This document shows, in pieces, positions 31,072 through 41,968 of a stretch of 64,000 nucleotides of DNA. Location of the stretch: assembly GCF_020034665.1 (NCBI RefSeq), contig NZ_JAIQDI010000001.1, forward strand, positions 248,001-312,000, read 5' to 3'. The translations under genes were made by a program, and so were the position numbers. How positions within the stretch are numbered: the stretch's first letter is position 1; every line of letters starts with the position of its first letter. Origin of the DNA: Niabella beijingensis (lineage in GTDB: Bacteria > Bacteroidota > Bacteroidia > Chitinophagales > Chitinophagaceae). Under the pieces are notes generated by a model, which was not told the DNA's origin, made no database searches, and saw only the letters and a program-made list of their open reading frames with translations.

Positions 31072-31875
31072 ATGAAATTCTTATTCCTTACTATGGGAGC
31101 AGTTGCTTTATTGGGCAGCGCCTCCTGTTCAAAAAACGAAAATAACAACAATTCAAACGGACAGGCAAAAGTACAGATGATGCTTACCGATGCCCCGGCT
31201 ACCTATGATGCTGTTTTCCTGGATGTGAAAAGTGTTTCCATCAACAACAGTACCGGTGATGCGGGATGGATAGACTATCCGCTGGATCCCAAATTCAATA
31301 CCCCGGTCAATATCCTGGATTACCGGAATGGTACTGTGGTGGCAATGGGTGACCCCCTGACATTACCTGCCGGAAAAATTGAGCAGATCCGCCTGGTACT
31401 GGGCGACAATAACAAAGTGGTTATCGATGGAGTGGACCACGCATTAACGGTACCTTCCGGTTCCACCAGCGGGTATAAGATCAATTTTCATAAAGAACTG
31501 GCTCCCGATGGCGTGTACAAGATCTGGTTGGATTTTGATGCCGCACGCTCGGTACATGAAGCAGGCAAAAGCGGCAAGTATATGCTGAAACCCGTGGTAA
31601 AAGCCTTCAGCGAAGAAACCAACGGACAGTTCAGAGGTTATGTAAAACCCCTGGAAGCGAAACCCTGGCTGTATGCACTGAAAGGAACCGATACCGTAGG
31701 AAGCGCAATCCCGGCACCCGATGGGTTCTTCCATTTTGTGGGATTGGCGGACGGTGCCTATTCGCTCGGCATCGATGCAGACAGCGCCAGCATGTACCGC
31801 GACACGCTTATCAACAATATTAATGTGGTATTCGGCAAAGTGACGGATGTGGGGACCATTACCCTCACAAAATAA
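31072..31875 (+). CDS. DUF4382 domain lipoprotein
   Basis: 267 residues. Lipobox at GSASC (C19) followed by an Asn-rich linker. The DUF4382 core is AKVQMMLTDAPATYDAVFLD then VSINNSTGDAGWIDY and LPAGKIEQIRLVLGD. A second, carboxypeptidase-regulatory-like beta domain follows from about residue 185 (RGYVKPLEAKPWLYALKG). DUF4382 lipoproteins are common surface proteins of Bacteroidota with unknown roles. It is monocistronic and has a good terminator. Confidence 0.9.
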   Translation: MKFLFLTMGAVALLGSASCSKNENNNNSNGQAKVQMMLTDAPATYDAVFLDVKSVSINNSTGDAGWIDYPLDPKFNTPVNILDYRNGTVVAMGDPLTLPAGKIEQIRLVLGDNNKVVIDGVDHALTVPSGSTSGYKINFHKELAPDGVYKIWLDFDAARSVHEAGKSGKYMLKPVVKAFSEETNGQFRGYVKPLEAKPWLYALKGTDTVGSAIPAPDGFFHFVGLADGAYSLGIDADSASMYRDTLINNINVVFGKVTDVGTITLTK

Positions 31876-31899
31876 CAGTGCTCGCATTGTGTCAACCCA

Positions 31900-31929
31900 A
31901 CCATCCCGCTTTGTCGGGATGGTTTTTTA
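31900..31929 (+). terminator. Terminator after the DUF4382 gene
   Basis: ACCATCCCG (31900-31908) pairs with CGGGATGGT (31915-31923), followed by a run of T residues. Confidence 0.9.
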
Positions 31930-32132
31930 TTGATAACCAGTACAGATCCCTGCTGCATTATAGCGAATCATGCTGGCGGGCAGGTCCATACAAAAGCAGC
32001 AGTTTAATATCTTATCCATTAAGTAAAATATCTTACCCATTTCATCGTAAAAAGCCCTTCTGAAGGAACAAGGAGTTGATTTGTTTGTATATTTACGATC
32101 AACGACTGTTCAACTTCAAATTTGCAATTACA

Positions 32133-33482
<1,350 letters not shown>

Positions 33483-33500
33483 TACCCGGCAGCGCTGTTC

Positions 33501-34904
33501 TTAAAATCCCGGGAATGCCCACCGATCGGTACGGAAGGGCAATAATGGAAGCCCGGCACTGCTGAATACATTTCCAATGGCCGTATCGGTAAAACAATAC
33601 CGGACGGCCATTGGCTTTTTTACCTTCGTATTCCAAACCACGATGGTATCGCCCTGTATAACAGCTTGCGCAGGATAAAAGACCTTATCTGCACCGGCGA
33701 TCTGTATTTCCGCAAGGGTATCTCCTTTTAATTTCAACCCTGCTTCCGCACCCGATATTTTTATAAATGCCTTTGCCCCTTTTACCGACATGCTTTTATA
33801 TTCCGGGCTCTTATAGGCGATGCCGGTACGGCCGTAATGATCCGCCAGTGCCCAGTTGGCCAGCCGCAGCCCCACATCGTGTTTGTTCTGCGGATGCACA
33901 TCGTTTACATTGCCGGTAATATCATTGGTGGCCACCATACCCGTGTGCGGAATAACGCGGCATTGCCATTGCGCTTCCCGAAGCAGGGCGCCCGCATTTA
34001 TTTTCTTATAGCGGAAAGGCGCCACTTGTACATAATAAAACGGCAATGGCTGCTTCCAGGCAAGGCGCCAGGCATCGATCATCGCCGTAAACAGCGGACG
34101 GTAGGTAGCAGCCGCATCCGTATTATTCTCGCCCTGGTACCAGGTAACCCCTGCAATGGTATACGAAACAATGGGAGCGATCATCCCGTTGTAAGCGCTG
34201 CCCGGTATAAATGGGCACATGCCGCTGGGCTGTATCAGGGTCGCCGCTTTTTTTAGTACGGGGCTGCTATTTACAATACGGTCCGGTGTCCATACTTCCG
34301 CAGCCGTACCGCCCCAGGCCGCTTCAATCAAGCCCACCGGGCCACCCAGTTTTTGCCGGAGATGCTTTCCAAAAAAATAAGCCACCGCGCTGAAGGTCTT
34401 CAGTGTATTGCTGTCGCAGACCACCCATTGCCCCCTTACCTGCTCCTGCGGAAAAGCTGCGGTTGTTTTAGGTATGTGAAAAAAACGCAGCTCCTGCCGG
34501 TGTGCCTGCGGCAATTCTTTCTGAATGTCCTGTAATCCCCAGCTACCGCTCATTTCCATATTGCTCTGCCCGGCGCAAAGCCATACTTCACCGATCAGCA
34601 CATTTTCCAGCAGCAGGGTATTTTTTCCCTGTAAGGAAATGGTATACGGTCCGCCCGCGGCGGGTGTCTGTAATTCAATTTCCCATTTCGCATCGCGCGT
34701 ACCCGTGGTCTCATATACTTTATCATCCCAGGATCCCTTCACCGTGATCTTCTCATAAGGATCGGCCCATCCCCATAGTTTTACCCTGCTTTGCTGTTGC
34801 AGTACCATATTGCTTCCAATGATGTCCGGCAGACGGATATCGGCCTTTGCCTGTATCACTCCTGCGATCGCCGGCAGCATCAACAATAACTTTTTCAGGT
34901 TCAT
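33501..34904 (-). CDS. Sialate O-acetylesterase-like SGNH carbohydrate esterase
   Basis: 467 residues from ATG 34904 (MNLKKLLLMLPAIAGVIQAKA, signal peptide). An N-terminal beta domain (NMVLQQQSRVKLWGWADPYE) precedes the SGNH hydrolase: LCAGQSNMEMSG with nucleophile S114, GVTWYQGENN, and VHPQNKHDVG carrying the catalytic Asp/His. It would remove acetyl groups from sugars in the periplasm. Last gene of the PUL, overlapping the upstream GH172 gene by 4 bases. The substrate is unknown; family members act on sialic acid and on other acetylated glycans. Confidence 0.9.
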   Translation of the reverse strand: MNLKKLLLMLPAIAGVIQAKADIRLPDIIGSNMVLQQQSRVKLWGWADPYEKITVKGSWDDKVYETTGTRDAKWEIELQTPAAGGPYTISLQGKNTLLLENVLIGEVWLCAGQSNMEMSGSWGLQDIQKELPQAHRQELRFFHIPKTTAAFPQEQVRGQWVVCDSNTLKTFSAVAYFFGKHLRQKLGGPVGLIEAAWGGTAAEVWTPDRIVNSSPVLKKAATLIQPSGMCPFIPGSAYNGMIAPIVSYTIAGVTWYQGENNTDAAATYRPLFTAMIDAWRLAWKQPLPFYYVQVAPFRYKKINAGALLREAQWQCRVIPHTGMVATNDITGNVNDVHPQNKHDVGLRLANWALADHYGRTGIAYKSPEYKSMSVKGAKAFIKISGAEAGLKLKGDTLAEIQIAGADKVFYPAQAVIQGDTIVVWNTKVKKPMAVRYCFTDTAIGNVFSSAGLPLLPFRTDRWAFPGF

Positions 34905-37165
34905 TTTCCGGGAATATTGAATGAAGGAATGATATAACTGAAAACATGGTAACGCAGTTCGCTCCATTTGCTCTTCAGAGGGAAAGGATGCCCCGGATAC
35001 AGCTCCTGTTCATCGGGAACATTTTTGATCCGCACGCGCAGGGTGGTACGGTTCTTTGTAAGTGAGGCCGGGATCAGGAACTCATCATCACGCAGGCGCC
35101 GGTTGGACGTGCGTACCTCGTACACCCTTTTACCCAGTTCATCCTTGGGCCGCGAGGTCATTGATACATTGGAGCCCGCCAGGTACCATATGCCCACCTT
35201 TTTCCAGCTGGTTGCTGCAATTGTTTTTTTACCGGTGGGTACGGCGATATATACTTCAGCCGTTTGATTGGGATAGCCGTAATCCAGTATACGCCGCAGC
35301 AATGCACCCTGGTTGTCCTTCCGCAGGCGGATATTAAATTCGGTAGTACCCGTTGTAGTGCGCCCGTCTTCCTTTTGTGCAGGATAGATCTCTTTCCCGA
35401 TGTATTCTTTATATCCCGGCAGGTTGGGAAGATCGTAACCCCAGGCATGCGCGGGATAGGCATCCGGTCCCCATTCGTACCGCGACTCAATCGTTTCTAC
35501 CGCAGAAGCCTGTGGTGAATGATAGTTGTGCCGTTGTTCATCGGGCTCATTGCCGATGTCCAGCTGATCCGTCTCCACCAGGGAGGCCGCCGGCAATCCG
35601 TACCAGTAGCAAACCGATTCATAATGTTCCTGGGAAACGTTCTCATTGTGCTCAAAGCGGATCACGGCCCGCTTTCCAAAAGGCATTAGGTCCGCCCAGA
35701 GAAAGCGGTATGCCGACTGGGTCAGGTCCTTTTCATTTACCGCTTTTTTCTTTTCAATGGCACCGCAGGGATGCCCTGCCAATGGCAGTGTCATGTTCTC
35801 TCCGCCCCAGTAATCGCCGCCGCCGGCCCACTCCTCCGTACCCGTACCATAGGCCTGTGGCGTCTGACTGTCATCAAAAAAGAAACGCGGATCACCTTCG
35901 AGTGTATTGAGATTGGCATTGTGTGAAAAAATAAACGAGTTACCCAGGAAACTTCCCGACCAGTCCTGCTGCCCTTCCAGCCCCTTTGTATCCAGCCACA
36001 CCATATCCTGTCCCAGTTCCGGTTTTGGGAAGTCGCGGTAGGTAGCATGAAAATAACTGCTGAGCTCCGGTGTTCCGGCTATCTTTTTTTCATAACGCAG
36101 TTCATAGCCTATCGCTCCCGCACCGGAAGGGATACCCGTCAGTTCGATCCGTGCCGAGCGGAAGAACGGCATGGGATAATAGCAGGCCAGTTCTACGATC
36201 CCTTTTGCGTAATCGTATCTTATATTGATCGGCAATCCTTTCACCAGGTATTCTTTTTTCTCTCGGTTGAAAAAGGTACCTGCTCCGAAGAACAGACAAA
36301 GCGGTGCATCAACGGAAGGCTCCGCGGCCCCGTCCCAGGTCAGTTTCAGCCGTACCCGCTCCAGTTGTTCCGCCTGATCCAGCGGCAACGTCAGCTTCAG
36401 CGCCCGGAGCGTAGCAGGTCCGGAGCGCAGTGTAGCCAGAACGGCATGCTCCTGATCACGCTGTATGGTTCCCTTTATTTTCCGGATATCTGCCGGGGCG
36501 ATATCCGTGCCTGCGCGGTTTACAAAAGTCATCACATCCGCAGGCGGCACCTGTTGCAGGTTCCAGGGGTTGGTCCTGCCCGCCAGCAACCCATTATCCG
36601 CATAAAGATGGTAGATATAATATCCCGTACCATAAAACGTTCTTGAATAAGCGATCTGTAACGAATCATTGAACCGCATCGGTATCCAGGAAAGATTAGC
36701 CCCCTTGGTAGTGCCCCAGGTCCATGCAAACGGCTCAGGGAGCGCTTTTGCGGGGATATAAGCAGTTGTTTTATATTTTTTAACGGCATCCACCGGATCA
36801 GCTGTTGCCGTTTCCTTAACGACGTTATCGGTTCCGTCCACTACAAAATGCCAGGGACTGCCGTGCCAGTGATTGGCCCGGAAGAACCATAACGTGCCAT
36901 TCCCCTTTACATCCAGCGTTACGTTCTCATCTTCTTTTTTCATAAAAAGAAAATTGGAAGCATCATAACCACCGCCACCACGATCATAGGTGCTGCGCAT
37001 ATAGGCCCTTACACCGATCCGCTGCTGTGGCAGACTGCTCCACATACGGTAAGCATCATAACCGGAGGGCTGTGCGGGCAATGCAGCCCCCTGCCGGTAT
37101 TGCGCCGTTGCAAAAAACGGCAGCAGCAAAAGGAACCATCCTCGTTTTAAGGTCGAAACATTCAT
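34901..37165 (-). CDS. Large GH172 (DUF2961) family protein
   Basis: 754 residues, about twice the other three GH172 proteins here. Signal peptide MNVSTLKRGWFLLLLPFFATA. The family catalytic pair is present: E423 (NTLEGDPRF) and E444 (AYGTGTEEWAGG), 21 residues apart as in characterised alpha-D-fructofuranosidase of GH172 (from memory). GH172 includes fructofuranosidases, a difructose anhydride synthase and D-arabinofuranosidases. The N-terminal and C-terminal halves outside the core are unassigned. It overlaps the esterase gene and follows the GH43-like gene by 4 bp. Exact substrate is not decidable from sequence. Confidence 0.88.
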   Translation of the reverse strand: MNVSTLKRGWFLLLLPFFATAQYRQGAALPAQPSGYDAYRMWSSLPQQRIGVRAYMRSTYDRGGGGYDASNFLFMKKEDENVTLDVKGNGTLWFFRANHWHGSPWHFVVDGTDNVVKETATADPVDAVKKYKTTAYIPAKALPEPFAWTWGTTKGANLSWIPMRFNDSLQIAYSRTFYGTGYYIYHLYADNGLLAGRTNPWNLQQVPPADVMTFVNRAGTDIAPADIRKIKGTIQRDQEHAVLATLRSGPATLRALKLTLPLDQAEQLERVRLKLTWDGAAEPSVDAPLCLFFGAGTFFNREKKEYLVKGLPINIRYDYAKGIVELACYYPMPFFRSARIELTGIPSGAGAIGYELRYEKKIAGTPELSSYFHATYRDFPKPELGQDMVWLDTKGLEGQQDWSGSFLGNSFIFSHNANLNTLEGDPRFFFDDSQTPQAYGTGTEEWAGGGDYWGGENMTLPLAGHPCGAIEKKKAVNEKDLTQSAYRFLWADLMPFGKRAVIRFEHNENVSQEHYESVCYWYGLPAASLVETDQLDIGNEPDEQRHNYHSPQASAVETIESRYEWGPDAYPAHAWGYDLPNLPGYKEYIGKEIYPAQKEDGRTTTGTTEFNIRLRKDNQGALLRRILDYGYPNQTAEVYIAVPTGKKTIAATSWKKVGIWYLAGSNVSMTSRPKDELGKRVYEVRTSNRRLRDDEFLIPASLTKNRTTLRVRIKNVPDEQELYPGHPFPLKSKWSELRYHVFSYIIPSFNIPGK

Positions 37166-37169
37166 GTTA

Positions 37170-38153
37170 TTACGGTTTTGATACCCATTTTAACGGGGCC
37201 AGGTAAAGCCCTTTTTTATCCCAGCCGGTATTGGAAATAAACCAGCCTTCTTTTTTATCATAGATCACTTCCGCAGCATGTACCGGCAGCGTGCAGACCA
37301 ACTGTTCCGTTGGAAAATAGAGCGGGTCTTTTGACCAGTACACATCGGTACGGTTGTACTCCGTCATTGCCCGGCAGATGAACAGATAGAACAGTCCGTC
37401 CTTTTCTACCACAAAAGGACTCTCTGCATCCCCGCCCCAGTCTACCCGGAAAGGCTGTGTATGTACGATCTGCGGACCGCTCCAGTGGTAGAGATCCGGT
37501 CCCGTACGCACGGCCACTACGGAACGGAGATCGGTCTCACTGTAGGTACGTGTGTAATAATAGTAATAAGTTCCTTTATATTTCATAATATAGGAATCCC
37601 TGGCATGACCTGCATCACTGAATAAGGGGTTCAATGCATGTCGTTCCCAGCGATACAGATCCGCACTGGTGGCCAGGCGCAGTTGCCCCCATGAAGCATA
37701 ATTGGGTGCATTTTCCTGCATGTTGCCCGTGTTATAGAACAGATAATAACGATCTTTTTCCGTAAAAACATGCGGTGCCCACAATACCCGCTCCACACCG
37801 GGTTCCGCCGACATTGCATAGCCCTTGTCCTCCCAGTGTGGCTGTAATAACTTACGTGATGTAATATGAAACAAACGGGTTTCTTTCCAGGGTGCCACGG
37901 GCAAATGGTGAATGATACCAAAGGCATGCCAGGAGCCGTCTGCCGCTTTTACAAAGCAATGATCATTGGTGTACCAGGAGCTGTCGCCGCGGGCGGGATC
38001 ATTATTGGGATCAAACAGATGCACAAAGGATCCGTTGATCTGTGGCACCTCGTAGCGGACCGGTTGTGCAACAACCATATTGCTTCTTATAACAAGCGAG
38101 AGCAACACGATCTTTAACGTGTTACTGACTGGTTTTAAAAATTTGCTATTCAT
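37170..38153 (-). CDS. GH43/GH32-clan five-bladed propeller glycosidase-like protein
   Basis: 327 residues with a signal peptide. Propeller blades are seen as [37 protein letters not shown] and [17 protein letters not shown], with the acidic residues of a GH43-type site (D in ARDSY, E in AESPF). It lacks the WMNDPN of GH32, so GH43-like is preferred, and the exact family is uncertain. It starts inside the 3' end of the HisD-like gene (4-base overlap) and precedes the large GH172 by 4 bp. It probably acts on an arabinofuranose- or fructose-type bond with the GH172 enzymes. Confidence 0.75.
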   Translation of the reverse strand: MNSKFLKPVSNTLKIVLLSLVIRSNMVVAQPVRYEVPQINGSFVHLFDPNNDPARGDSSWYTNDHCFVKAADGSWHAFGIIHHLPVAPWKETRLFHITSRKLLQPHWEDKGYAMSAEPGVERVLWAPHVFTEKDRYYLFYNTGNMQENAPNYASWGQLRLATSADLYRWERHALNPLFSDAGHARDSYIMKYKGTYYYYYTRTYSETDLRSVVAVRTGPDLYHWSGPQIVHTQPFRVDWGGDAESPFVVEKDGLFYLFICRAMTEYNRTDVYWSKDPLYFPTEQLVCTLPVHAAEVIYDKKEGWFISNTGWDKKGLYLAPLKWVSKP

Positions 38154-39442
38154 TGTTCAGCTTCCTGTTTTTTACCATACCGTTTCACACGAAGTGTCGC
38201 CTGCGCCTTATGTCCGGCAAAGCCTTCGATAGCGCAAAGCCGTTCTGCATACGCACCGATCATCGCGCCGGCCTCCGGCGTACAACGCTGATAGGAACAG
38301 GTTTTTAAAAACTTGCCTACCCACAATCCGCCGGTATACCGTGCCGCTTTCATCGTAGGCAGGGTATGATTGGTGCCGATGACCTTATCGCCGAAGGCCA
38401 CATTCGTTTCCGGACCGAGGAACAAGGCCCCGTAATTGGTCATGTGTTCCAGAAAATAAGAAGGATCGGCCGTAAGCACTTCCACGTGCTCATACGCCAG
38501 TTTATCGGCTTCGGCCACCGCCTCCGCAAGATCATCTACCAACAGCACCGAACCGTAATCCCGCCAGGCGGCTCCTGCAAGATCCGCCGTAGACAAGGTT
38601 TTCAGCTGGCGCTCTATTTCATCCATTGTTTCCCGTGCCAGCTTTTCAGAAGTTGTGATGAGTGCTGCCGGTGAGGTGGGACCATGCTCTGCCTGCCCCA
38701 GCAGGTCGCAGGCCACCATCTCTGCATCCGCCGTTTCATCCGCAATCACCAGTACTTCTGTAGGCCCCGCTAGCAGGTCAATGCCCACCCGTCCAAAGAG
38801 TTGCCGTTTGGCTTCCGCCACATAAGCATTTCCGGGGCCCACGATCATATCCACCGCAGGGATGGAATCCGTACCGATCGCCATAGCACAAAGTGCCTGC
38901 ACACCTCCCAGTATATAGATGGCATCGGCTCCTGCAAAGTGCATGGCACAAACGGTGGCTTCCGGTATCTTTCCTTGTATTGGTGGTGTGCAGGCGATCA
39001 CTCTTTTTACGCCTGCTACTTTGGCCGTAAGCACGCTCATGTGCGCGGAGGCCACCATGGGATAGCGCCCCCCGGGAATATAACAGCCCACACTGTTCAC
39101 CGGGATGTTCTTATGCCCCAGGAACACACCCGGCAGGGTCTCTACTTCCAGGTCCAGCAGGGCCTTTCGCTGTTGTTCAGCAAAAAAACGGATCTGCTGC
39201 TGTGCAAAAAGAATATCGTCCTTTACCTGTTGTGGTGTGCGCTCTATGATCGCCTGTATCTGTTCTGCTGAAAGACGGAAGGATTCGGGTGTCCATTGAT
39301 CAAGGCCTGCTGCATAGGAACGCACGGCTTCATCTCCGCCGGATTCAATAGCGCGGATCATTTCCTCCACCACCTCTTTTACTTTCGAGTGCTCCTGCTG
39401 CAGTTCGGTTACCGCTCTTCCCTGTTTGATAAAACGTGCCAT
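38150..39442 (-). CDS. HisD-family dehydrogenase (sugar/polyol-type paralog)
   Basis: 430 residues, NAD-dependent, cytoplasmic. All HisD catalytic and zinc residues are present: Q250 and H253 (LGQAEHG), E318 and H319 (YEHVEV), D352 (GDKVIGTNH), E406 and H411 (IEGFAGHK); [15 protein letters not shown] is the nucleotide-binding region. Its place inside a carbohydrate operon and away from any his gene suggests it is not the histidine enzyme but a paralog like HpsN-type dehydrogenases that oxidise small polyols. It overlaps the GH43-like gene. The substrate is inferred to be a product of the PUL. Confidence 0.82.
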   Translation of the reverse strand: MARFIKQGRAVTELQQEHSKVKEVVEEMIRAIESGGDEAVRSYAAGLDQWTPESFRLSAEQIQAIIERTPQQVKDDILFAQQQIRFFAEQQRKALLDLEVETLPGVFLGHKNIPVNSVGCYIPGGRYPMVASAHMSVLTAKVAGVKRVIACTPPIQGKIPEATVCAMHFAGADAIYILGGVQALCAMAIGTDSIPAVDMIVGPGNAYVAEAKRQLFGRVGIDLLAGPTEVLVIADETADAEMVACDLLGQAEHGPTSPAALITTSEKLARETMDEIERQLKTLSTADLAGAAWRDYGSVLLVDDLAEAVAEADKLAYEHVEVLTADPSYFLEHMTNYGALFLGPETNVAFGDKVIGTNHTLPTMKAARYTGGLWVGKFLKTCSYQRCTPEAGAMIGAYAERLCAIEGFAGHKAQATLRVKRYGKKQEAEQ

Positions 39443-39497
39443 AAATTATTTTTCTTTTTTGATTTTTTTTACTGATCATTTTGTTACGGGCCATTGC

Positions 39498-40661
39498 TTA
39501 TTTACCCCAGAGGCGGGTATCATTGCCCTTGCTCTTCCGCCATTCATTGCGCCAGCGATGGATCTCCGACGGTCCGATCAGCGGCATGGGCTTACGCGCC
39601 GCAGCATCCGGTATCGGAGGTGTGCGGTCTGCCTTGTCCTGGTACCAGTAAGCCACACTGGCCAGATCGAGCGTTAACACATTATTGCTTCCGTGCTCGA
39701 TGGTAAACCGCAGCGAGCGGTCGAAATAAACCGGATCGGCAATATGGAACCGGTAGATGTGGGTGCGGCCCAGGAAGCCGATATCCTCATTCACCTTTGC
39801 ATAGCCGAAATAAGGCGATCCATACGGTTGTTTCGGTGCCCCCCAGGATGTATTAAAATAATCCTCGGTTCCGGTACCGTTCATGGTTGGTAAGGTATCC
39901 CCATCGATAAACAACATATCATCTCCTTCACCATACCAGTAGGGCGTGGGCGAATGCACATAATAATTCACGCCTACAAAGTGCCCCTTCCCCTTAATAT
40001 CCGCAATTACATAGTTGGCCTTACCGTCTTTATTGGGCGGGTTGCCGCCAAACATCCAGTGTTCATTTTCCACGCTGTCCGCAGGCATCGTCAGCTGCTT
40101 ATTATACCACGCATGAAACCGCCCCGTATGTGGGGGCAGCGTCTTCATTTCCGCATAATCGATGTAAAAATACAATGCATTTATAGTTCTGTCCGTCTGA
40201 TTTTCAATTTCGATCCGGGCCGCTTTTTCAAAAGGCATGGCAAAATAACTGACCAACCCATTTCCATTGGTGGGCGTGGCTGCCAGCGCCGCCGAAGTAA
40301 AAAGGTAGGATTCGTTCCATCCCTGTCCGAAAAAAGGCCCGATGGGCGACTCCACAGAGGGATAGCTATTATCATCCCAGTACATCCGGAGGATCACGTC
40401 ATTGCGACTGAGCACATTCGGCTCCGGTGAAAGGGTCATCCAGATATGATTGATGATGCCCGTGCCTTTCACATTAAAGATCGTACGTTTTTCCCCGGGC
40501 TTTATAGCTCTCAGGTTATCGTTATTATCCCCTGTCTGGTCGTAACTGCTGACCCGCTTCGATTTCACGCCCTGTTTTATTTCAGTCAGGCCCATCAGGT
40601 CCTGGGCTGTCACTTGCAGTGAACCAGCCAGCAGCAATAACAGTATGAGATTTTTTTTCAT
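39498..40661 (-). CDS. GH172 (DUF2961) enzyme a
   Basis: 387 residues from ATG 40661 with signal peptide MKKNLILLLLLAGSLQVTAQ, so periplasmic. DUF2961 core: IRIYDQ-type entry is replaced by MGLTEIKQGVKSKRVSSYDQ; then TGIINHIWMTL, VESPIGPFFGQGWNESYLF, catalytic E245 (WYGEGDD) and E266 (NGTGTEDYFN), spaced 21 residues. Its nearest relative is the next gene upstream (GH172 b), suggesting a duplication. Expected to hydrolyse or transfer terminal fructofuranosyl or D-arabinofuranosyl units. Confidence 0.92.
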   Translation of the reverse strand: MKKNLILLLLLAGSLQVTAQDLMGLTEIKQGVKSKRVSSYDQTGDNNDNLRAIKPGEKRTIFNVKGTGIINHIWMTLSPEPNVLSRNDVILRMYWDDNSYPSVESPIGPFFGQGWNESYLFTSAALAATPTNGNGLVSYFAMPFEKAARIEIENQTDRTINALYFYIDYAEMKTLPPHTGRFHAWYNKQLTMPADSVENEHWMFGGNPPNKDGKANYVIADIKGKGHFVGVNYYVHSPTPYWYGEGDDMLFIDGDTLPTMNGTGTEDYFNTSWGAPKQPYGSPYFGYAKVNEDIGFLGRTHIYRFHIADPVYFDRSLRFTIEHGSNNVLTLDLASVAYWYQDKADRTPPIPDAAARKPMPLIGPSEIHRWRNEWRKSKGNDTRLWGK

Positions 40662-40784
40662 GGTTCCTGTTTTTTGATTCAATCAAAGCAATGACGATTG
40701 TTACAAGTGACCGGCGGAACGCGTGCAACACCGCGTATGCGCTCCTCCGTCACGGTGTAAAGCAGATCCGGATAGCCCGGGGCA

Positions 40785-41966
40785 TCATCGCTCGTTACCC
40801 CAAAGCTTCGGATCGTTTCCTTTGCTCTTCCGCCACTCATTCCGCCAGCGGTGGATGTCGCCGATATCGATCATCGGCATGGGCTGCCGGGCCTCTTTTG
40901 AAGGAATGGCCGGCACTGCATGGGCCTCCGGCTGGTACCAATAGGCCACACTGGCCAGATCCAGCGTCAGTACATTGTTATGTCCGTGCTCAATGCTGAA
41001 CCGGAATGAAGTGTTAAAGAAAAAAGGATCTGTAATATTGAACCGGTACAAATGCGTCCTTCCCAGCCAACCGATGTCGTTGTTCACCCTTGCATAACCA
41101 TAATACGGATGCTCATAAATGGATTTCGGGCACCAGGCGGTATTGAAGTAATCTTCCGTACCGGTACCTTTAAGCACCGTGCCCTTTGCCCCATCGATCT
41201 CGATCCGGTCATTGCCCTCGCCATACCACATCGGTGTGGGCGAATGCACATAATAATTCACGCCTACAAAATGCCCCTTGCCTTTGATATCCGCGATGAG
41301 GTAATTGGCTTCTCCGGTGGTATTGTTACCCGGTTTTCCAAAAATGGCCCATTCGTTTTCGCCTTCGGTCTTTGAGGTTTCGGTAAGCTGCTTATTGTAC
41401 CAGGCATGAAAGCGCCCGGCCTTTGCCGGCAACTGGTCCAGCGCCACATAATCGACATAATAATAAAAATGACTGATCTCCTTTCCGGCCTGGTTCTCAA
41501 TTTCAATGCGCGCGCCTTTTGCAAAGGGCATCGAGAAATAACAGACCATGCCTTTCCCGTTCACCGGACTGGCCGACAACGGCAGGGAAGTATAAGTGTA
41601 GGACTCATTCCACCCCTGACCGAAAAACGGACCGATAGGTGCAATAACGGATGGTGCCGCATTCCCGTCCCAGTACATTTTCAGGATCACATCATTGCGG
41701 CTTAATGCTTCGGGTCCCGGTGCCATGGTGATCCAGATATGATTGATCATACCGGCGCCCTTCACATCAAAGATGGTCCTTGTTTCCTTGTCTGCAATCC
41801 TTATAAAATCATTACCGGCACCCGCCGTATCATGACTGCTCACACGTTTGGAAGTCACGCCATCCTGCATCATCGAAAGCGCGGCCAGGTCACTGCTTGT
41901 AGTGGTCTGCCCGCAAACCATGCGGGCAAGCAATACTGCCGCAACTATTAATATTCCTGTTCTCAT
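40785..41966 (-). CDS. GH172 (DUF2961) enzyme b
   Basis: 393 residues, signal peptide MRTGILIVAAVLLARMVCG. Core blocks MINHIWITMAPGPEALSRND, IAPIGPFFGQGWNESYTYTS, catalytic E250 (WYGEGND) and E271 (KGTGTEDYFNTA). It is highly similar to GH172 a (LTLDLASVAYWYQ, IHRWRNEWRKSKGND are shared almost word for word), so the two arose by tandem duplication. It starts 2 bp after the stop of the 716-residue protein, with 123 bp before enzyme a. Confidence 0.92.
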   Translation of the reverse strand: MRTGILIVAAVLLARMVCGQTTTSSDLAALSMMQDGVTSKRVSSHDTAGAGNDFIRIADKETRTIFDVKGAGMINHIWITMAPGPEALSRNDVILKMYWDGNAAPSVIAPIGPFFGQGWNESYTYTSLPLSASPVNGKGMVCYFSMPFAKGARIEIENQAGKEISHFYYYVDYVALDQLPAKAGRFHAWYNKQLTETSKTEGENEWAIFGKPGNNTTGEANYLIADIKGKGHFVGVNYYVHSPTPMWYGEGNDRIEIDGAKGTVLKGTGTEDYFNTAWCPKSIYEHPYYGYARVNNDIGWLGRTHLYRFNITDPFFFNTSFRFSIEHGHNNVLTLDLASVAYWYQPEAHAVPAIPSKEARQPMPMIDIGDIHRWRNEWRKSKGNDPKLWGNER

Positions 41967-41968
41967 CG

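Noticed and set aside
38150..39442. Histidine biosynthesis operon
   Set aside because: No other his gene is present and the gene is embedded in the glycan operon.
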